Assembly: GCA_904063045.1 (NCBI GenBank)
Contig: CAJFCJ010000009.1
Coordinates: 2,046,968 to 2,110,967, forward strand
Length of the DNA: 64,000 bases
Direction: 5' to 3'
From: Dimorphilus gyrociliatus
Taxonomy: Eukaryota; Annelida; Polychaeta; Dinophilidae
A program made the position numbers and the translations under genes. Shown piece after piece: positions 24,243-36,974 of the stretch (position 1 is its first letter; every line of letters starts with the position of its first letter). The notes beneath the pieces were generated by a model. That model did no database searches. It was not told the origin of the DNA and saw only the letters and a program-made list of their open reading frames with translations.

Positions 24243-24995
24243 TTTTGATGATCAATAAATTCCACTATATTTACGAAGTAAATGAAGAGCAAGATTTCCT
24301 GCGCTCGTCACCGTTTCTATTAAGTTGCTCGACCTTCAAGATATAGTCTGTTCTAAGATTTACCTAATTTTTCACCAAAATTCGGCGAATATCAGAGGTG
24401 GCTTGTGGAGGCAGCCATGTTGAAAAGAGTAAAAGAACTATATAGAGTAATGAGACATAGAAATCGATAAACATCGAAATCGAAATCACGCAGGATATCG
24501 CATCGAATTCATGTTTGAATATATACCAGTCGATTCGATTTTCTATAGGGCGGAAGGTAGATGAACAAATTCTATACACGTTCATAGTTTGGTTACTTAT
24601 TCCAATTACTAAATATTCTTATAGTTTTCTCTTAGAACCCGTGTCCGAAGTTATTTTAATCTAAAGCTCTCGTTGTTTCGATTGTGGCACTATATGAGTC
24701 ACTGAATAACCTATTAGTTCATAACAAGTTGTTTGTATTTTTCATAAACTTTTATAAAAATAAATTTTAATACATTTGCCGAAAATTTTCGATACTTATA
24801 CCACGGAATTAAAAAAGATTCAGTCTTAGATTTCGACCTACGGGTACCTGCATCAGTTCATACCTTTTGTAAAAATACGATTTAAATAAATGAATTAGTC
24901 ATTTTGATAACGAGCTGACGTTCTCTTCGTTTCTCTGTTCAACAGCATTTTTTTTTAATAAAACGAAAGACTAATAAGTTTTATCAATTATTTTT
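24243..24995. other. Intergenic stretch
   Basis: The region is the PITP promoter and the 3'UTR of HMGCR. No convincing coding sequence; a minus-strand open frame at 24364-24585 lacks domains. Confidence 0.5.
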
Positions 24996-27677
24996 TCATT
25001 GCAATTTTCCACAGCATCGTGTAGGATTACTGATGGAATTTAGAGCAACGTTGGATCGGTTATGCCTCATATGACTCCTAACCAAATGGCCAGCAGCCAA
25101 AGCTGACATGAGACTCAATTCTCCGGCCAAAACTGTTGCACACACAATCTTCGATAATTCTGTAGAATTTTCTCCAGGTTGCTTTCCTCCTCCGGCAACT
25201 CCCAACATTTCTAGGCACGACTTCTGAGCAGATAATATAGTTCCACCACCAACTGTTCCTACTTCGATAGAAGGCATAGTACAACTTATATATAACCCCC
25301 CACTCTCGTGTGGTTCAAGTAGAGTAAGACAATTTGAACTTGCAATATTTTGAGCAACATCTTGACCAGTTGCAATAAAAATAGCTGTTACAATATTTGA
25401 TGAATGAGCATTGAATCCACCAACTGCAGTACCTGCCATTGCTGATCCAATTAAATTTTTCCCTACATTTAAATCGCATAAGGCTTCAACCGAACTTTTT
25501 AATACAGTTTTTATCACTGAAGAAGGAATGATGGCATCGCAAACAACTGACTTTCCTCTACCCTCAATCCAATTAATAGCAGACGCTTTTTTATCCGTAC
25601 ATACATTCCCTGACAAACTTAATATTTCTAAATCTGGAAAATGTTTGCTTCTTAAAAAATTTAAAGCTTTTTCAGCTCCTTTACTGATCATGTTCATTCC
25701 CATAGCATCACCAGTTTGGCAAACAAAACGAATGTACAAGTATCGTGCGGCTTGTATGATTTGTAATTTCTTAAGTCGCGCAAATCGACTTGTGCTTTCA
25801 AACTCTTCCCCTATAACATGAACATTCTCCTCTAACCATATTTTAACCTGCGCTGCTCTATTGGCGCTTGAGAGGCGCACAACAGGTGCTCTTGACATTC
25901 CGTCATTGACTACACAACTACGAACGCCCCCACTTTTCACTAATGCTCGACAACCTCTGTTCGTGCTGGCAACTAAACACCCCTCGGTTGTAGCCATTGG
26001 AACATGATAATTACGTCCATCTAACAGAAGTGGACCTGCTGTTCCAACAGGTACAGGCATATAACCAATGACATTCTCACAACAAGCTCCATTAATTAGG
26101 GAGTAATCAAGATTTCGATATGGTAACTTCTCGACAATTTCCTCTCTAATGTCTTCACACAGTATACGCCTTCGTATCGAGACTGCTCTTTCGTAATCTC
26201 CCAAAGCACTTTCCAATTTGTAAGATGGTAGACTTTTACTCTTTACTAAATTGACAACTTCGACATCACTCATTACGGAAGGATCTAAGTCATTATCAAT
26301 TACAGGTAACTTTTCAGCTTCTTGTATTACTGGTTCTTCTGATACAATAATGTCATTATCCGTTTGAGTGGCAATCTCTGCTGATTTGAACGAATCTTCA
26401 TCAATAGCAAACCTTGGTTGACTTGGTTGTTTCAAAATTACATCCTGTTCATCTTCCTGAGAAACTTTTACGTCATTATCCCACCAGATATATTTAATAG
26501 TTAAGATAATAGCTAAGATGGCTGTGACTAAGAATTCGGGAGAAAAAGTTGTTAATTCCTTCCAATAAAAAGTACCTAATGAAAGATGCGGTTTTTTATA
26601 TTTCATTCGTTTTACGCCTTCTTTTGCAGTTAATCCATTTCCAGCTAATATGCTATGAGTATGAACCAAAACAAGACCAACTGACATGATAAGTTTTACT
26701 CTTTGAGCAACAGGATTTTTCTCTTCTTCATGTTTTAATAATTTTGAAGGTACTTTCCAGTTTTCTGCTAGACTTTCACCATTCCCAAGCTGAATAGGAA
26801 AATATGGAAAATTAGATATTTATAAAACGTCCCTCATAATAATTTACCTCCATTATTAAAGTCAGAGCAGAAGGATAAAATGTCATAAAGGCTAGGTAGT
26901 TGGCAATTACTGCTAAACAGCCAAAATAACATATTTTTTCTAATTGTTTAACTCCTACACAAAACAATTGACATTATAAGAAAATAATAAACTTAGTTTA
27001 CATTAATCTACCTGAGAGGATACCAATTCCTAACAACATGACTTGTACGAATGCATCTAGAGTGACAACAGGACCAATTACAGCCAAACCTCTGCTGATA
27101 TTCTCCTTTATTTCGCCTTGTGAAGATGATTTCAGAGCAAACTTTGCTAATGTTGTCGCCTTAGAGAGGTCAATCACAAGCAGAAAGAGGGGCAATGCTT
27201 CACTGTTTGAAATTAATATTTGACTTATGACTTGACATTGAGAAAATACCCTTACTTTAAGCCTTTCATATCGCCTTCTAATAATTTTATGACAGCAATG
27301 CTCAGAACAAAACTGGAGAAAATCGTCAACAAACCTGCGATTCCTGAAAAAAACAAGGATTAATTACATTACACAATACGCTTGACAACGTCCAATTTCA
27401 AACCTAATAAATATTTCCATCCTAATTTACGTAATTTTTGGAATTTTAAATAAATATATACCACAGCTACACATCTAGTGACTGTCAGAACCAAAGGATC
27501 TGATATTTTTTCGATGTCCTCAGAAGGGCATTCACAATTCCAGCCACAAATTCCATCCGTAAAGCCAAATAAACACATCGATACTATACATATCGTTAAT
27601 GTGAACGTTCCTATAATAACTTCCCATGGATGAGTTGTACATAACCGACCGTGAGCTCTGAAAATTTTGGAAATCAT
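24996..27677 (-). CDS. HMGCR: HMG-CoA reductase, 817 aa
   Basis: Five exons (27404-27677, 27256-27343, 27012-27202, 26848-26954, 24996-26789) join in phase and total 818 codons. The enzyme reduces HMG-CoA to mevalonate with two NADPH in the ER membrane. The N-terminal exons encode the multi-pass membrane region, with sterol-sensing-like segments ([52 protein letters not shown]). The long last exon has the linker and the catalytic domain: [32 protein letters not shown] (catalytic Glu), [29 protein letters not shown] (catalytic Lys), [12 protein letters not shown] (catalytic Asp), and GHLVRSHM with the catalytic His. It is slightly shorter than human HMGCR. The Tudor gene lies upstream in divergent orientation. 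Confidence 0.96.
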
Positions 27678-28389
27678 AGTATGATGAAACCACTGATCAT
27701 CCGTTATGCTACAAATCCACGGTATATATACCAGTTTTGTTTTAACCTATATATGGTAAGGTAACGTGCTCTACAGCACAGATTTAGAGAAAACCTTTAA
27801 GAGCAAACGTACAACCATACTTTTTCTTTGGTAAGTTGAAGTCACGTGTATCGATGGCACGTATGTTTAATGATAGAGCAGATATAACGTTGGAACACTC
27901 TTGACTTTTGAGCCTAAATACAAATCCAAAATTAGTAACTATTTCGTCAGCTTTTAATTAAAATAACTTTTATAATAGTGTCTTTTCACAGGGTGAGTTC
28001 AAAACTGAATACTATCTTTTAAGTCAATTTTTGACAACTTTCAAACAATTAAGAGATAAAAGAGTAGAGAAAGAGTGATATGGTAGCCATGTCTTAACTT
28101 TTTTTGTTGAAAATATGGACAAATTAAACTATTCAATGCTACATTTCTTTCCAATAATAGCATCTATATATACTCAACAAACATTAAACACATTATGGTT
28201 ATAATTAGCTCCAAGCTTATGAGAAATTGTAACTAAATGACTAACAAGTCGATATGATAAGTTCCAAGCTTTCTATTGACATAACTTTTGTAAATAATCC
28301 ATACAGTTACTTTACGAAAATATAAAGAATTTCAAAAATTAAGATATACGATTACTATAATATAAACAGATAAATCAAAGATTAGAGTC
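27678..28389. promoter_or_regulatory. Divergent promoter region of HMGCR and the Tudor/CCCH gene
   Basis: A TATATATA sequence at 27722-27731 lies about 45 bp before the HMGCR start codon and could serve as its TATA box. An E-box TCACGTG is at 27842-27848; SREBP and USF factors bind such sites in animal HMGCR promoters, so a sterol link is possible but not shown. Confidence 0.4.
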
Positions 28390-31300
28390 ATGCAGAATAC
28401 TGACAATTACACAAGCAGTTCATCATCGAAAACAGGTAAAAAAAACTTGAACACCTTTCAATAATTAGTAATATTTTGTTTGTTTGAAGATGAGTTACTT
28501 AGTAACAATTCATTTATGCTGAAAGTTTCTAAAAGTTATCAAATAACTATGAAAGCAGAATCGCATGGATTGCTTATCATATGGTTAAAATTCTCACATA
28601 AATCTGTGCAATTATTTGAAAGAAAATTGAAGGCCTATATCAAAACTATGTCTGTTAAGGAAGATGCTCTCAATTTTAATCTTGGAATGAAAGTTCTAGC
28701 CAAATATTCCGATAAATTATATTATAGAGCTCTTATTGTAGCTTTGACAAAAAGTAGAGCAACTGTATTCTTTATCGATAAAGGAAAATTTTTAACAGTA
28801 CCTATTGCCGATTTGACTGAATTACCGAAACAGTTTTCTCAAATGCCGTGTTTAGTATTCCCAGCAACCTACGGATATAAATTCTTTGATTGTAATAAAG
28901 TTTGTCAGCTTCTTAGAAATTACTGTATAGATAAGAAATTGAAATTGTTTGCAAGAGTAAAGAGTATTAAGGAGACAATTGCTGTTATTGAAACATACTG
29001 GAAAACTTCTAATGGAGAAGAAATCAAATTGTTAGATAAATTATCAAATGTTACAAGTCATTTACCATGTGAAATAGATGATATACAAACCATAATGAAA
29101 CATAAATACGAACAATCATTAGAAGCAATCAAACAAGATGATAAGCAAAATTTAACGGTAAAAAGGAATTCATAAAAATGATATGAAAAATAACTATAAG
29201 CTCTTTTTCATTGTTATTTTTTGTTTAATTTTCTCTTCAGTATATGGATTGGAGGAAATTTTTTGCAAACATTATGAAAAGACCAATAATGTTAGGAAGG
29301 GGAAGAGTGCAGTTAAAGAAAAAACAATTTTCTAATGGTAAAACTAAAGATGAAGATACAGCTGATCGAACTGCAATAGAGAAAAATTTACATTTTACTG
29401 AGTATAAACAAATCAATTCTGGTAAAAAGTTATTTAAAGATTTAGTTTCGAGTGTCGTTCCTATTGAGAAAAAAGATTATGTCAATAGTTGGATGAATGA
29501 TGATATTAAAGCTTTCGACGAAGTTAATGGTTTAGATTATGATAAGGAAAGTTTAAACAATCAGAAAGTTACTTGGAATAAAAGAATAGAAGGTCTTCAA
29601 AAACCGACAATTGCTGAATTACAGTTTAGGCAACAATTAGAATCTTTTATAATAACTCCAAAATATGTTGAAGATTTTTGTCATAATAATATTCTTACAT
29701 GCTTAATATCGTCGGTTCAGTTGCCAAATATAATTTGGTGCCAAACGACTGGTGGCCATTATAACAAGGTAAGATTTTACAATAGTTTCTCTCAATTAAT
29801 TAATTGTATACTTTTCTAAAAATCTAATAGATTCTTGAAGCCCTTAAGCAGGATCAACTAAAATCGCCTTTAAACTTGCTTAATTATGTAACACCAAAGA
29901 AGGGCACTATACTTGGCGTTACATTTTGCGACGAGCTATACCGCATCAAAATTTTTCACAAGGTTAAACAAGGCTTTTTAAAAGTTCTCTTTATTGATTG
30001 GGGATGTGAAGAGGTTGTTAACCCTAAAAATTGTTTTCTGTTAAGTATAGAAACAGCCAGCCTACCAGCACTGGCTTTTCCCATTTCTGTAAATAATATA
30101 ACACTTTCGGAAGAAAGTAAAGAATTTTTAGAAGGCTTGGACAAATCTTGCGCCGCTATCGAAATTGTTAAAACTAATTTTAGGTTTATATTGAATTACT
30201 CTTACATGCTTGAATATTAGAATAAGCTTTTCATGCATTGATTTGATTTTAATTACTCATTTAATAGTCCTACAGTTGAAAATCCTCTACTGGTCGAATT
30301 CTGTGTTAAGACTATTGATGATGATTCGAGTTCGTTTAAGCCTTTAGAAGAATTATTGGTTGAAAATGGTTTTATTACAAAAAGTGAAAAATACGTCTTT
30401 CACTGATGCAATAAAAATGATTTTTATTCGTATTCATTCTTTACACAGAAACATCAGCGATCGACGAATGGGAAGCAGATGTTATGTCAGATGAATTTCA
30501 TTCATTAAAAAATTCATATGAAGTTGATATCGATAATCCATCAACAGTCCTATATAATCATAGTTAGTTATTGTAACAATATTTAATAATTTCATGTCTC
30601 TTTTTTTCTGGTTTGTTAATAGGTACCAACAAACATTCCCAAGCTTGTATTCAATTTACAAAGAGGGGCTGGTGTCCTAGAGGTCAATTTTGTAAATTTG
30701 AACATGAAAAAATGCATTCAACCTTTACCTCAGACGTTAAAGTTATTCAGCAACCTACTTGGAAACATAAAACGGCGAATAGAGTATTCATCGTTTACGT
30801 AACTGCTTATTCATCGCCATCTAGGATGTTTCTAAAGATACTGGACTTGAAAGGAGTTCAGAATAACGATTCTTCGCGACTATTTAAAACTTTATCAGAA
30901 TTGGAACACAAAATAAGGTACAGTTCAATATTTTATTGAATTCTTTAGAAATTGGCATTTTTTAAGAATCTGTCACTCTATATTTAGAAATACGTTGCAA
31001 AAACGGAAGAATACGCTAGAATTATTGACTACCGGAGAATATGTTGCCTTTGATAGTAAAACTTTAAGCAGACCGATTAGGGGCCTAGTTGTTGGAATAT
31101 CAGATTATTTGGGAAGTAAAGGTCAATGTGAAACATATGAGTTTAAAATTTTTGCCATTGATTACGGATTTGAAGAATGCGTAGATGAAAGGAACATTTT
31201 TCCTTTAAACGACCAATTTATTCACTTTCCACCCTCGTGCATCGAGGCTTCTCTCAAAGTACGAAGTAAGAATGGTAAATGGTCGTCTACAGATAAAGAT

Positions 31301-31453
31301 TTACTGCAGAACCGTTTAAAATCAAGTGGACCACACTTAATTGAAATTTGCGAGAAGATATGCAATAAATATTACATTGAAATGTTTGATGGAAGAGACG
31401 GAATGGATATGAAAAAATGGTGTTTACTAAATTTAAATGCATATATGCTGTAG
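28390..31453 (+). CDS. Multi-Tudor protein with a CCCH zinc finger, 861 aa
   Basis: Eight exons (28390-28435, 28490-29157, 29241-29768, 29831-30183, 30268-30383, 30449-30562, 30623-30917, 30988-31453) keep frame throughout. Three Tudor-like regions are visible: around GMKVLAKYSDKLYYRALIV...FFIDKG, around GVTFCDELYRIKIF...VLFIDWGCEEVV, and around GEYVAFDSKTLSRPIRGLVV...FAIDYGFEECV. Between the second and third lies a CCCH finger (CIQFTKRGWCPRGQFCKFEH, spacing C-X8-C-X5-C-X3-H). Extended Tudor domains bind methylarginine in Piwi-class and Sm proteins, so a germline piRNA or nuage role is the family expectation. The combination with CCCH makes a precise orthologue unclear. Confidence 0.85.
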
Positions 31454-31792
31454 CCTTTTTCACTCATTAAACAGTATGGAAAAATAAGCATTTTAACACG
31501 ATTGTTTAGTTAGTGAATTACTATTTTGTCTTCCAAGTGGTTTATTTAATATAAAACGTGTTTTATTTAAATTTAACTGGTAGGATATCGTATTAAATTT
31601 CTTAATATGCCTTAATAATTTGAGATAACTGAGAATGATATTATTCATTGCTTTCAAAGATGTCGTCTACCTCGGAAGAAACAATAAGACTTAAATAACA
31701 ATGTTTAACAGCCGAACATTTACAAATGAACATAAGAGTCGCAACAATTTAGTAAAAATTAAAAATATATATATATTCTTAAAAATTAACTC
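31454..31792. other. Convergent 3' region
   Basis: 3'UTRs of the Tudor gene (plus) and PRPF4 (minus); a short TA repeat near 31768. Nothing else seen. Confidence 0.5.
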
Positions 31793-33821
31793 TTAACTCT
31801 GAGGTGTCCATAGCTTGAAAGTTCTGTCATAAGAAGCTGACACAATATACTCTTCACCTGGTGAAATATTAGCGCACATAACCTTGCCTTCGTGACCTTC
31901 AAGAGTTTTGAGAGGTGTCCATGTTGGATGAGTCCAGATTTTGCAAGTTCCATCATAAGAGGCGGTCAGAAGGTAACGTCCATTATCCCTTTCGAAATGA
32001 ACTGTTGATACTAAATTCGTATGAGCTGGAACTGTATAAATGCAACGTCGTTGCCTCAAATCCCAAATTTTTACAGAATTATCTTCGCTTCCAGTGGCAG
32101 CGTGCCATCCATCAGAGTTCAAATCTATGCTTAAAACACTTTTATGATGACCTTCCATGAACATTACACACCTTCCTGTTCTAAGATCCCAAACACGACC
32201 ATAAGCATCCAATCCACTGTGAAAATATTGATCATGTTAATTTGTGTGACTAATAGCTATTTAAACTTTCTAGTACCCTGTTGCCGCTAATGACCCATCT
32301 GTATGAAAGGCTATACAGTAAACTTCGCGACTGTGTCCTTCCTGATGCAAAACCTCTTTATGAACTTCCAAATCCCATAATCTCCAAGATCTATCGTAAC
32401 TGAATATAAATTGTAACATTAATCGCAAGCTCTACAAATTGATAGACATGCTTCTTACCAGCATGTTCCAAGAAATCTACCAGAAGGATGAAATTGTACT
32501 TTAGAGACTCTATACGGAGCATGACCTTCTATGTCAACCAACACATCTTCGCTGTTTTATTTTTTTTGGAAGAAATTTTTATTCTATGTAAATAGTAAAA
32601 TATGAGATTTTTTTACCTGTCTAAACTCCAAAGTTTTACTGATCCATCAGATGCGCAAGACGCTAAATTACAAACCGATTCTGACAAATCTATTGTTGAT
32701 CTCGGATGAAAAGCTATATATCCCGCCTGACCTTCGTGACCTCTTAAAACTCTTACATTTTCACATGAAGGAACAGACCATAATTTACACAATCCAGACC
32801 TAGTTTGGGAGTAAAAAATGTCATAGTGCTATTGAAAGAATTATGTTCATTATTACCAAGAAGATGTAGCAATATATTTAGCATTTGGACTAAAACAGCA
32901 AGAAGATATAGGTCTACTGTCACCAATTTGACTGCATTCAATATTCGTACTCCGTACTTTCTTGTATAATTCCTGAGTTCGAGCGTTTCGAATTTTTTCT
33001 GAAACGTTAGATTCCACTCTTGCAGCGTCTAATCTTTCCTTGGCTCTTGGTAAAGAATATTCGGCTATAAGCAGCCTAGCTGCTTTTAGCTCTACTGGTC
33101 CCTCATGATACCAAGTGATATTTTCCTGCAGTTTGAAAAAACAGTTTTTAAATACGTTTATATTTAAAATTATGACTTTTATTCATTTCAATACCTGTTC
33201 TTTTTTCTCAGGTATGTCGCCTTTTTTTCGTTTAATAATATCTTCACCATGTGTAGCAAGTAATTGACGAAGTCTTTCTCGTCTTTCTGCTGGACCCTCT
33301 CCAAATAGACCTATTGAAAACAGCTATTATTATAATGTTTAAAAAAGTACTTAAAATCTTACATATAGGTTCTCCAATCTCTCTTAATTGTGCTTTAACT
33401 TCACTGTCATCAGTAGAGACAACAATTTGTCGAATCTGAAAATGTTAAAAAAAGATAAGTAAAAGTAACACAAGAAACAATAACTTCATTTATGGTTATA
33501 TAAAATTTTGCCTTAATTATAATGTACTTATTGACAACTTACTTGCTTTCTTCTCTCAAATTGAGCCAAAAGTTCTTTTTGAGATTGATTTGGTTCAGCA
33601 GAGGCTTCGGTTGCAGCTTTAACTGAAATTCAATACAAGTTAGAATTATAATTCATTACTTTCAAAAGATTAATGATTTAATAACCTGGTAAAGCATTAA
33701 TATTTCCAGACGCTATGCCAGCTTTCACGGAATCCTTTTGTTCTATATCCTCGGGATTGATTGCTCCGTAATGAATGCCAGTCCCTCGTTTATACGTAAC
33801 TTCGTCATCGTCGCTGTCCAT
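31793..33821 (-). CDS. PRPF4: U4/U6 snRNP protein PRPF4, 498 aa
   Basis: Nine coding exons (33686-33821, 33543-33622, 33363-33435, 33195-33310, 32857-33125, 32617-32799, 32459-32551, 32277-32399, 31793-32216) total 499 codons. The N-terminal half holds the PRP4/SFM-type region ([38 protein letters not shown]). The C-terminal half has seven WD40 repeats (e.g. [10 protein letters not shown]...[23 protein letters not shown]...FKLWTPQS). The protein is a core component of the U4/U6.U5 tri-snRNP, where it binds PPIH and PRPF3. Human PRPF4 is about 520 aa, so this is complete. A non-coding 5' exon (from about 33919) appears to be spliced to the ATG exon via a GTAAGT donor at 33913-33918. Confidence 0.95.
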
Positions 33822-34408
33822 TATTGCTGCAGATGATTCCTGATGAATTGCAAAGTAATAATGTAACTGTTCAAAATGTTTTCATAGCTTTTCGAAAATC
33901 AGAAAGCTGAAGACTTACTGATCCTATCGATATGTTCACAATTGTCTATTTAGTGTAGGATTTTAATTAATAAAGGCGAGCGCTAATATAACGTATCGCC
34001 GGTATACAAAACACTCTTAGAGGAAACTGGTAAAAGTGATACAAAATGATTTACTTCCGGTGCAACTTCCCGCCAGAGTTCTGAGATCCACATCAGTTCT
34101 CAAATTGTACTTGAAAGGAAATGAATTATATTAAGAGTATACCGAATGTCAGTATTTGGAAATAAATGTAGAAGAAGGATACAATAAAATTAATTGTAAG
34201 AATAAGAATTTCATTATAATCATTAAACTGAAAGTCGATATAAATCGAAAAAAAAAATGATATTAAATCTTATTATCATCGTTACGTTTCGTATTTAACA
34301 AAGAACATTAAAAAAATCTAAAATGTAGTGATTATATTTTTCGCAAATGTTCTAAATGTTTTATAGATGGATAAAGCTAATTAAACTGACCGATTATAAC
34401 AAATATTA
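33822..34408. other. PRPF4 5'UTR/promoter and 3' flank of the CD225 gene
   Basis: Contains the PRPF4 5'UTR intron (about 33846-33918) and its 5' exon. The rest is AT-rich, with the 3'UTR of the CD225 gene at the right. No other gene seen. Confidence 0.45.
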
Positions 34409-34810
34409 CTATTTTCTACCTACAATACCAATGACAAATAAAACGGAAATAATTATAATAAAGTAACAAATAACTGATGCCGTTACATTAGCAATATTCC
34501 AACATCTAGCTGAATCCAAATTTTTTCTAGCGCTTTCAGTATTTCCATAGTTAATGGCATCATTTGCGTACCAGGCGAAAACAACAGCAGTAATCCCGAA
34601 TGGCCAAAAGGGAAATATCAAAAAAGCAATAACCGAGATAATCAAACAATTTCTGGATTCATCTTTCAGTTTATTAGCTTCTTCCCTGCTTAGATTTATA
34701 ATGCCTGGATATAAAACAGTTTCAGGCATTTGATCAAAGGATGGAGGATCAACTGCTACAACTACCGGAGTTGACGTTGCAGTAATTCTAAGAGCTTTTT
34801 CATCGTTCAT
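34409..34810 (-). CDS. CD225/dispanin (IFITM-like) two-pass membrane protein, 133 aa
   Basis: Intronless ORF with an N-terminal hydrophilic region of about 52 residues, then a hydrophobic segment CLIISVIAFLIFPFWPFGIT, a conserved loop with FAWYANDAINYGNTESARKN, and a second hydrophobic segment WNIANVTASVICYFIIIISV. This TM-loop-TM arrangement is the CD225/dispanin domain, known from IFITM proteins, PRRT/TMEM91 and other dispanins. The loop Ala and Asn positions and the Arg-Asn-Leu-Asp-Ser-Ala-Arg stretch match the family. Function in invertebrates is open: vesicle fusion control or membrane trafficking is inferred only. The cytoplasmic N-terminus is Thr/Val/Pro-rich with a YPGI motif. Confidence 0.8.
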   Translation of the reverse strand: MNDEKALRITATSTPVVVAVDPPSFDQMPETVLYPGIINLSREEANKLKDESRNCLIISVIAFLIFPFWPFGITAVVFAWYANDAINYGNTESARKNLDSARCWNIANVTASVICYFIIIISVLFVIGIVGRK

Positions 34811-35490
34811 TGTATTATTCTTTATTAGTGTTTCTTTTTTATCTTCTTATTAGCGCCTAATCATATTTACTTACAGCGAGAAAAGTATACTTGAAGTGAA
34901 ATAAGCTCAATTTGTCATAATTGTCATTTCTTTTGATATTTCTATAAATATTAATCTGTTGCTGTATTTAAAGAGTTTTAAAATGACATATTTTGATAGC
35001 AATTAAATATTTTCTTAATTATTTCTCATTTAAATTTAAATTCATTTCCTATAGTTTAAAATAAAATAATTGACTAAAGGGAAAGTTCGCGCATAAAATT
35101 AGGCTTAATTGATATTCCTTCAGCTGTGAACCATTGTAATTTTAGCTAAAAATAGACTTTTATATTGAATTTGTAAATGTACATAAATATCCTTCCACTT
35201 TCCCTAGTATTATTTTTGTATATTCTTTATATTTTCTTCCATTTATAAGCTTTATTAAAAGAAAAAATTAAAAAAGTAATAAAATAGAATGTCTTTTAAG
35301 GGAGAAACCATAAAATATTTTTAAAGTTGTATACATTGGAATATTCAATAAACCTTTAAGAGTAACTAATTCTTTGTTCTACTAAAATAAGTTTCTGCTT
35401 GACTTCTTTAATTACGTCCAGACAAAAAGACTACGAAAATAACTCGGTAGGTGAGCGATAATTCAGGGGAGATCGAAAGCGAGCTTCATA
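34811..35490. other. Divergent promoter region of the CD225 and ING3 genes
   Basis: AT-rich; no coding region recognised. Confidence 0.45.
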
Positions 35491-36974
35491 ATGTTGTATC
35501 TGGAGGATTTTCTGGAAAGTATGTGTTGCAAATAACTCGATTATATTTGCATATTATAATAAATATTTTATTGCACTAGTGATTGAAAATTTACCAATGG
35601 AAATGAGAGATAGATTTACAGAAACCAGAGAATTAGATTTACAAGTTCAAAGTAATCTAATTGAATTTATATCAATTAAGATCATTAACTAAAAATAACA
35701 TTCTATTCTACAGATCTAATGGATAGTATTAACGAAAAGGAAGAACAATTTTTCAGAAAATTAAAGCTCGCTGGAGATTCCGTTAAGCCTGAATGGAAGG
35801 ATGATCGATTTAGTCAAATAAAAAAAGTACACAAAAACTTATATACATATTTATATTCTTTATTTATATAATCTTTAGATATATGTGATAAAAATGTAAT
35901 GTATTTAGGAATATAATTCGGCGATCGAGTACGCTGATGAAAAAATTCAAATTGTCAATCAAGTTTCCGAACTGGTAAGAATTCAATTTAATTCAACTAG
36001 ATTAGGTAAAAAAAATTTCCAAATTGCCCTTAATCAGGTTGACCGTCATTTGCGTAAGCTGGATCAAGAATTAGAAAAATTTAAAATGGAATTAGAAGCC
36101 GATAATCCTGGTATTACAGCTATTCTAGAGAAACGTTCTTTAGAACTAGATAACGGTAATCAACAAAATGGAATCAGACCAGAGAGTAAGCGAACTTATT
36201 GATTTATTTATATTAAAAATATTTTAATAACTCCTTTTATTTGTATTAATAATAGAGAGAAAATATGTATCGGCTCCACCGGTTGCTGCAGTAACTGGCA
36301 CTTTAGGTGGTATCACAGTGCAGCACGACATAAAGCAATCTCAGCCTTTCAATCGAGTATTATCGTCCTCGCTTTTTTCTGCTAACAACACTAATGTATT
36401 AATCGAATCAAAGTCATCCACTCCTGAAGTGTTAACTTCACTAATCAACGCATGTAGTTCCAATTCTTATAACGTACAATCATCAACAAAAGCCCCATTT
36501 GTTGCCGCCGCGCAGAAGGCCATTGCTTTAACGACGGAAACATCAATTGGACGTCGAACGTCGAGCTTAAAAGCATCATACGAAGGTTTAGTCAAAGGAA
36601 ATGTCAACCTGTCTCAAAGTTCTCCGCCAAATGTTGTCACAACAACCCACAATATGTCTCCTTTAACTGTATCAAATACTGTGTCTGCTCAAAGAAGAAC
36701 GAAAAAAGTTAAAACCGTTGGAGGAATAAAACAACCCGACGTTCATCCTAATTCTGCACTTCCAGGCCAAGTAGAATGGAATCCTGATCCTAACGAACCA
36801 AGATATTGTCTGTGTAATGAAATATCTTATGGTGAAATGATAGGTTGCGATAATGGTGACTGTTCGATAGAATGGTTTCATTATGCGTGTGTTGGTCTTA
36901 ACTCGGCTCCGAAAGGTAAATGGTACTGTCCTCATTGTACAGCAACAATGAAACGTCGGGGTCGGAAAAATTAG
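35491..36974 (+). CDS. ING3: ING3-type tumour suppressor / PHD chromatin reader, 381 aa
   Basis: Six exons (35491-35518, 35580-35651, 35714-35826, 35909-35974, 36038-36185, 36256-36974) keep frame. The N-terminal ING helical domain reads [20 protein letters not shown], then [12 protein letters not shown], and later [22 protein letters not shown] as in ING3. After a long Ser/Thr-rich, low-complexity linker comes the C-terminal PHD finger, [31 protein letters not shown] and GKWYCPHC, followed by a basic tail MKRRGRKN. The PHD of ING proteins binds H3K4me3, and ING3 is a subunit of the NuA4/TIP60 acetyltransferase. The linker has no clear domain. The first coding exon is only 28 nt. Confidence 0.95.

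Noticed and set aside
24364-24585. 73-aa minus-strand ORF with a hydrophobic centre upstream of PITP
   Set aside because: No domain, no splice context, in the likely PITP promoter; probably a chance ORF.
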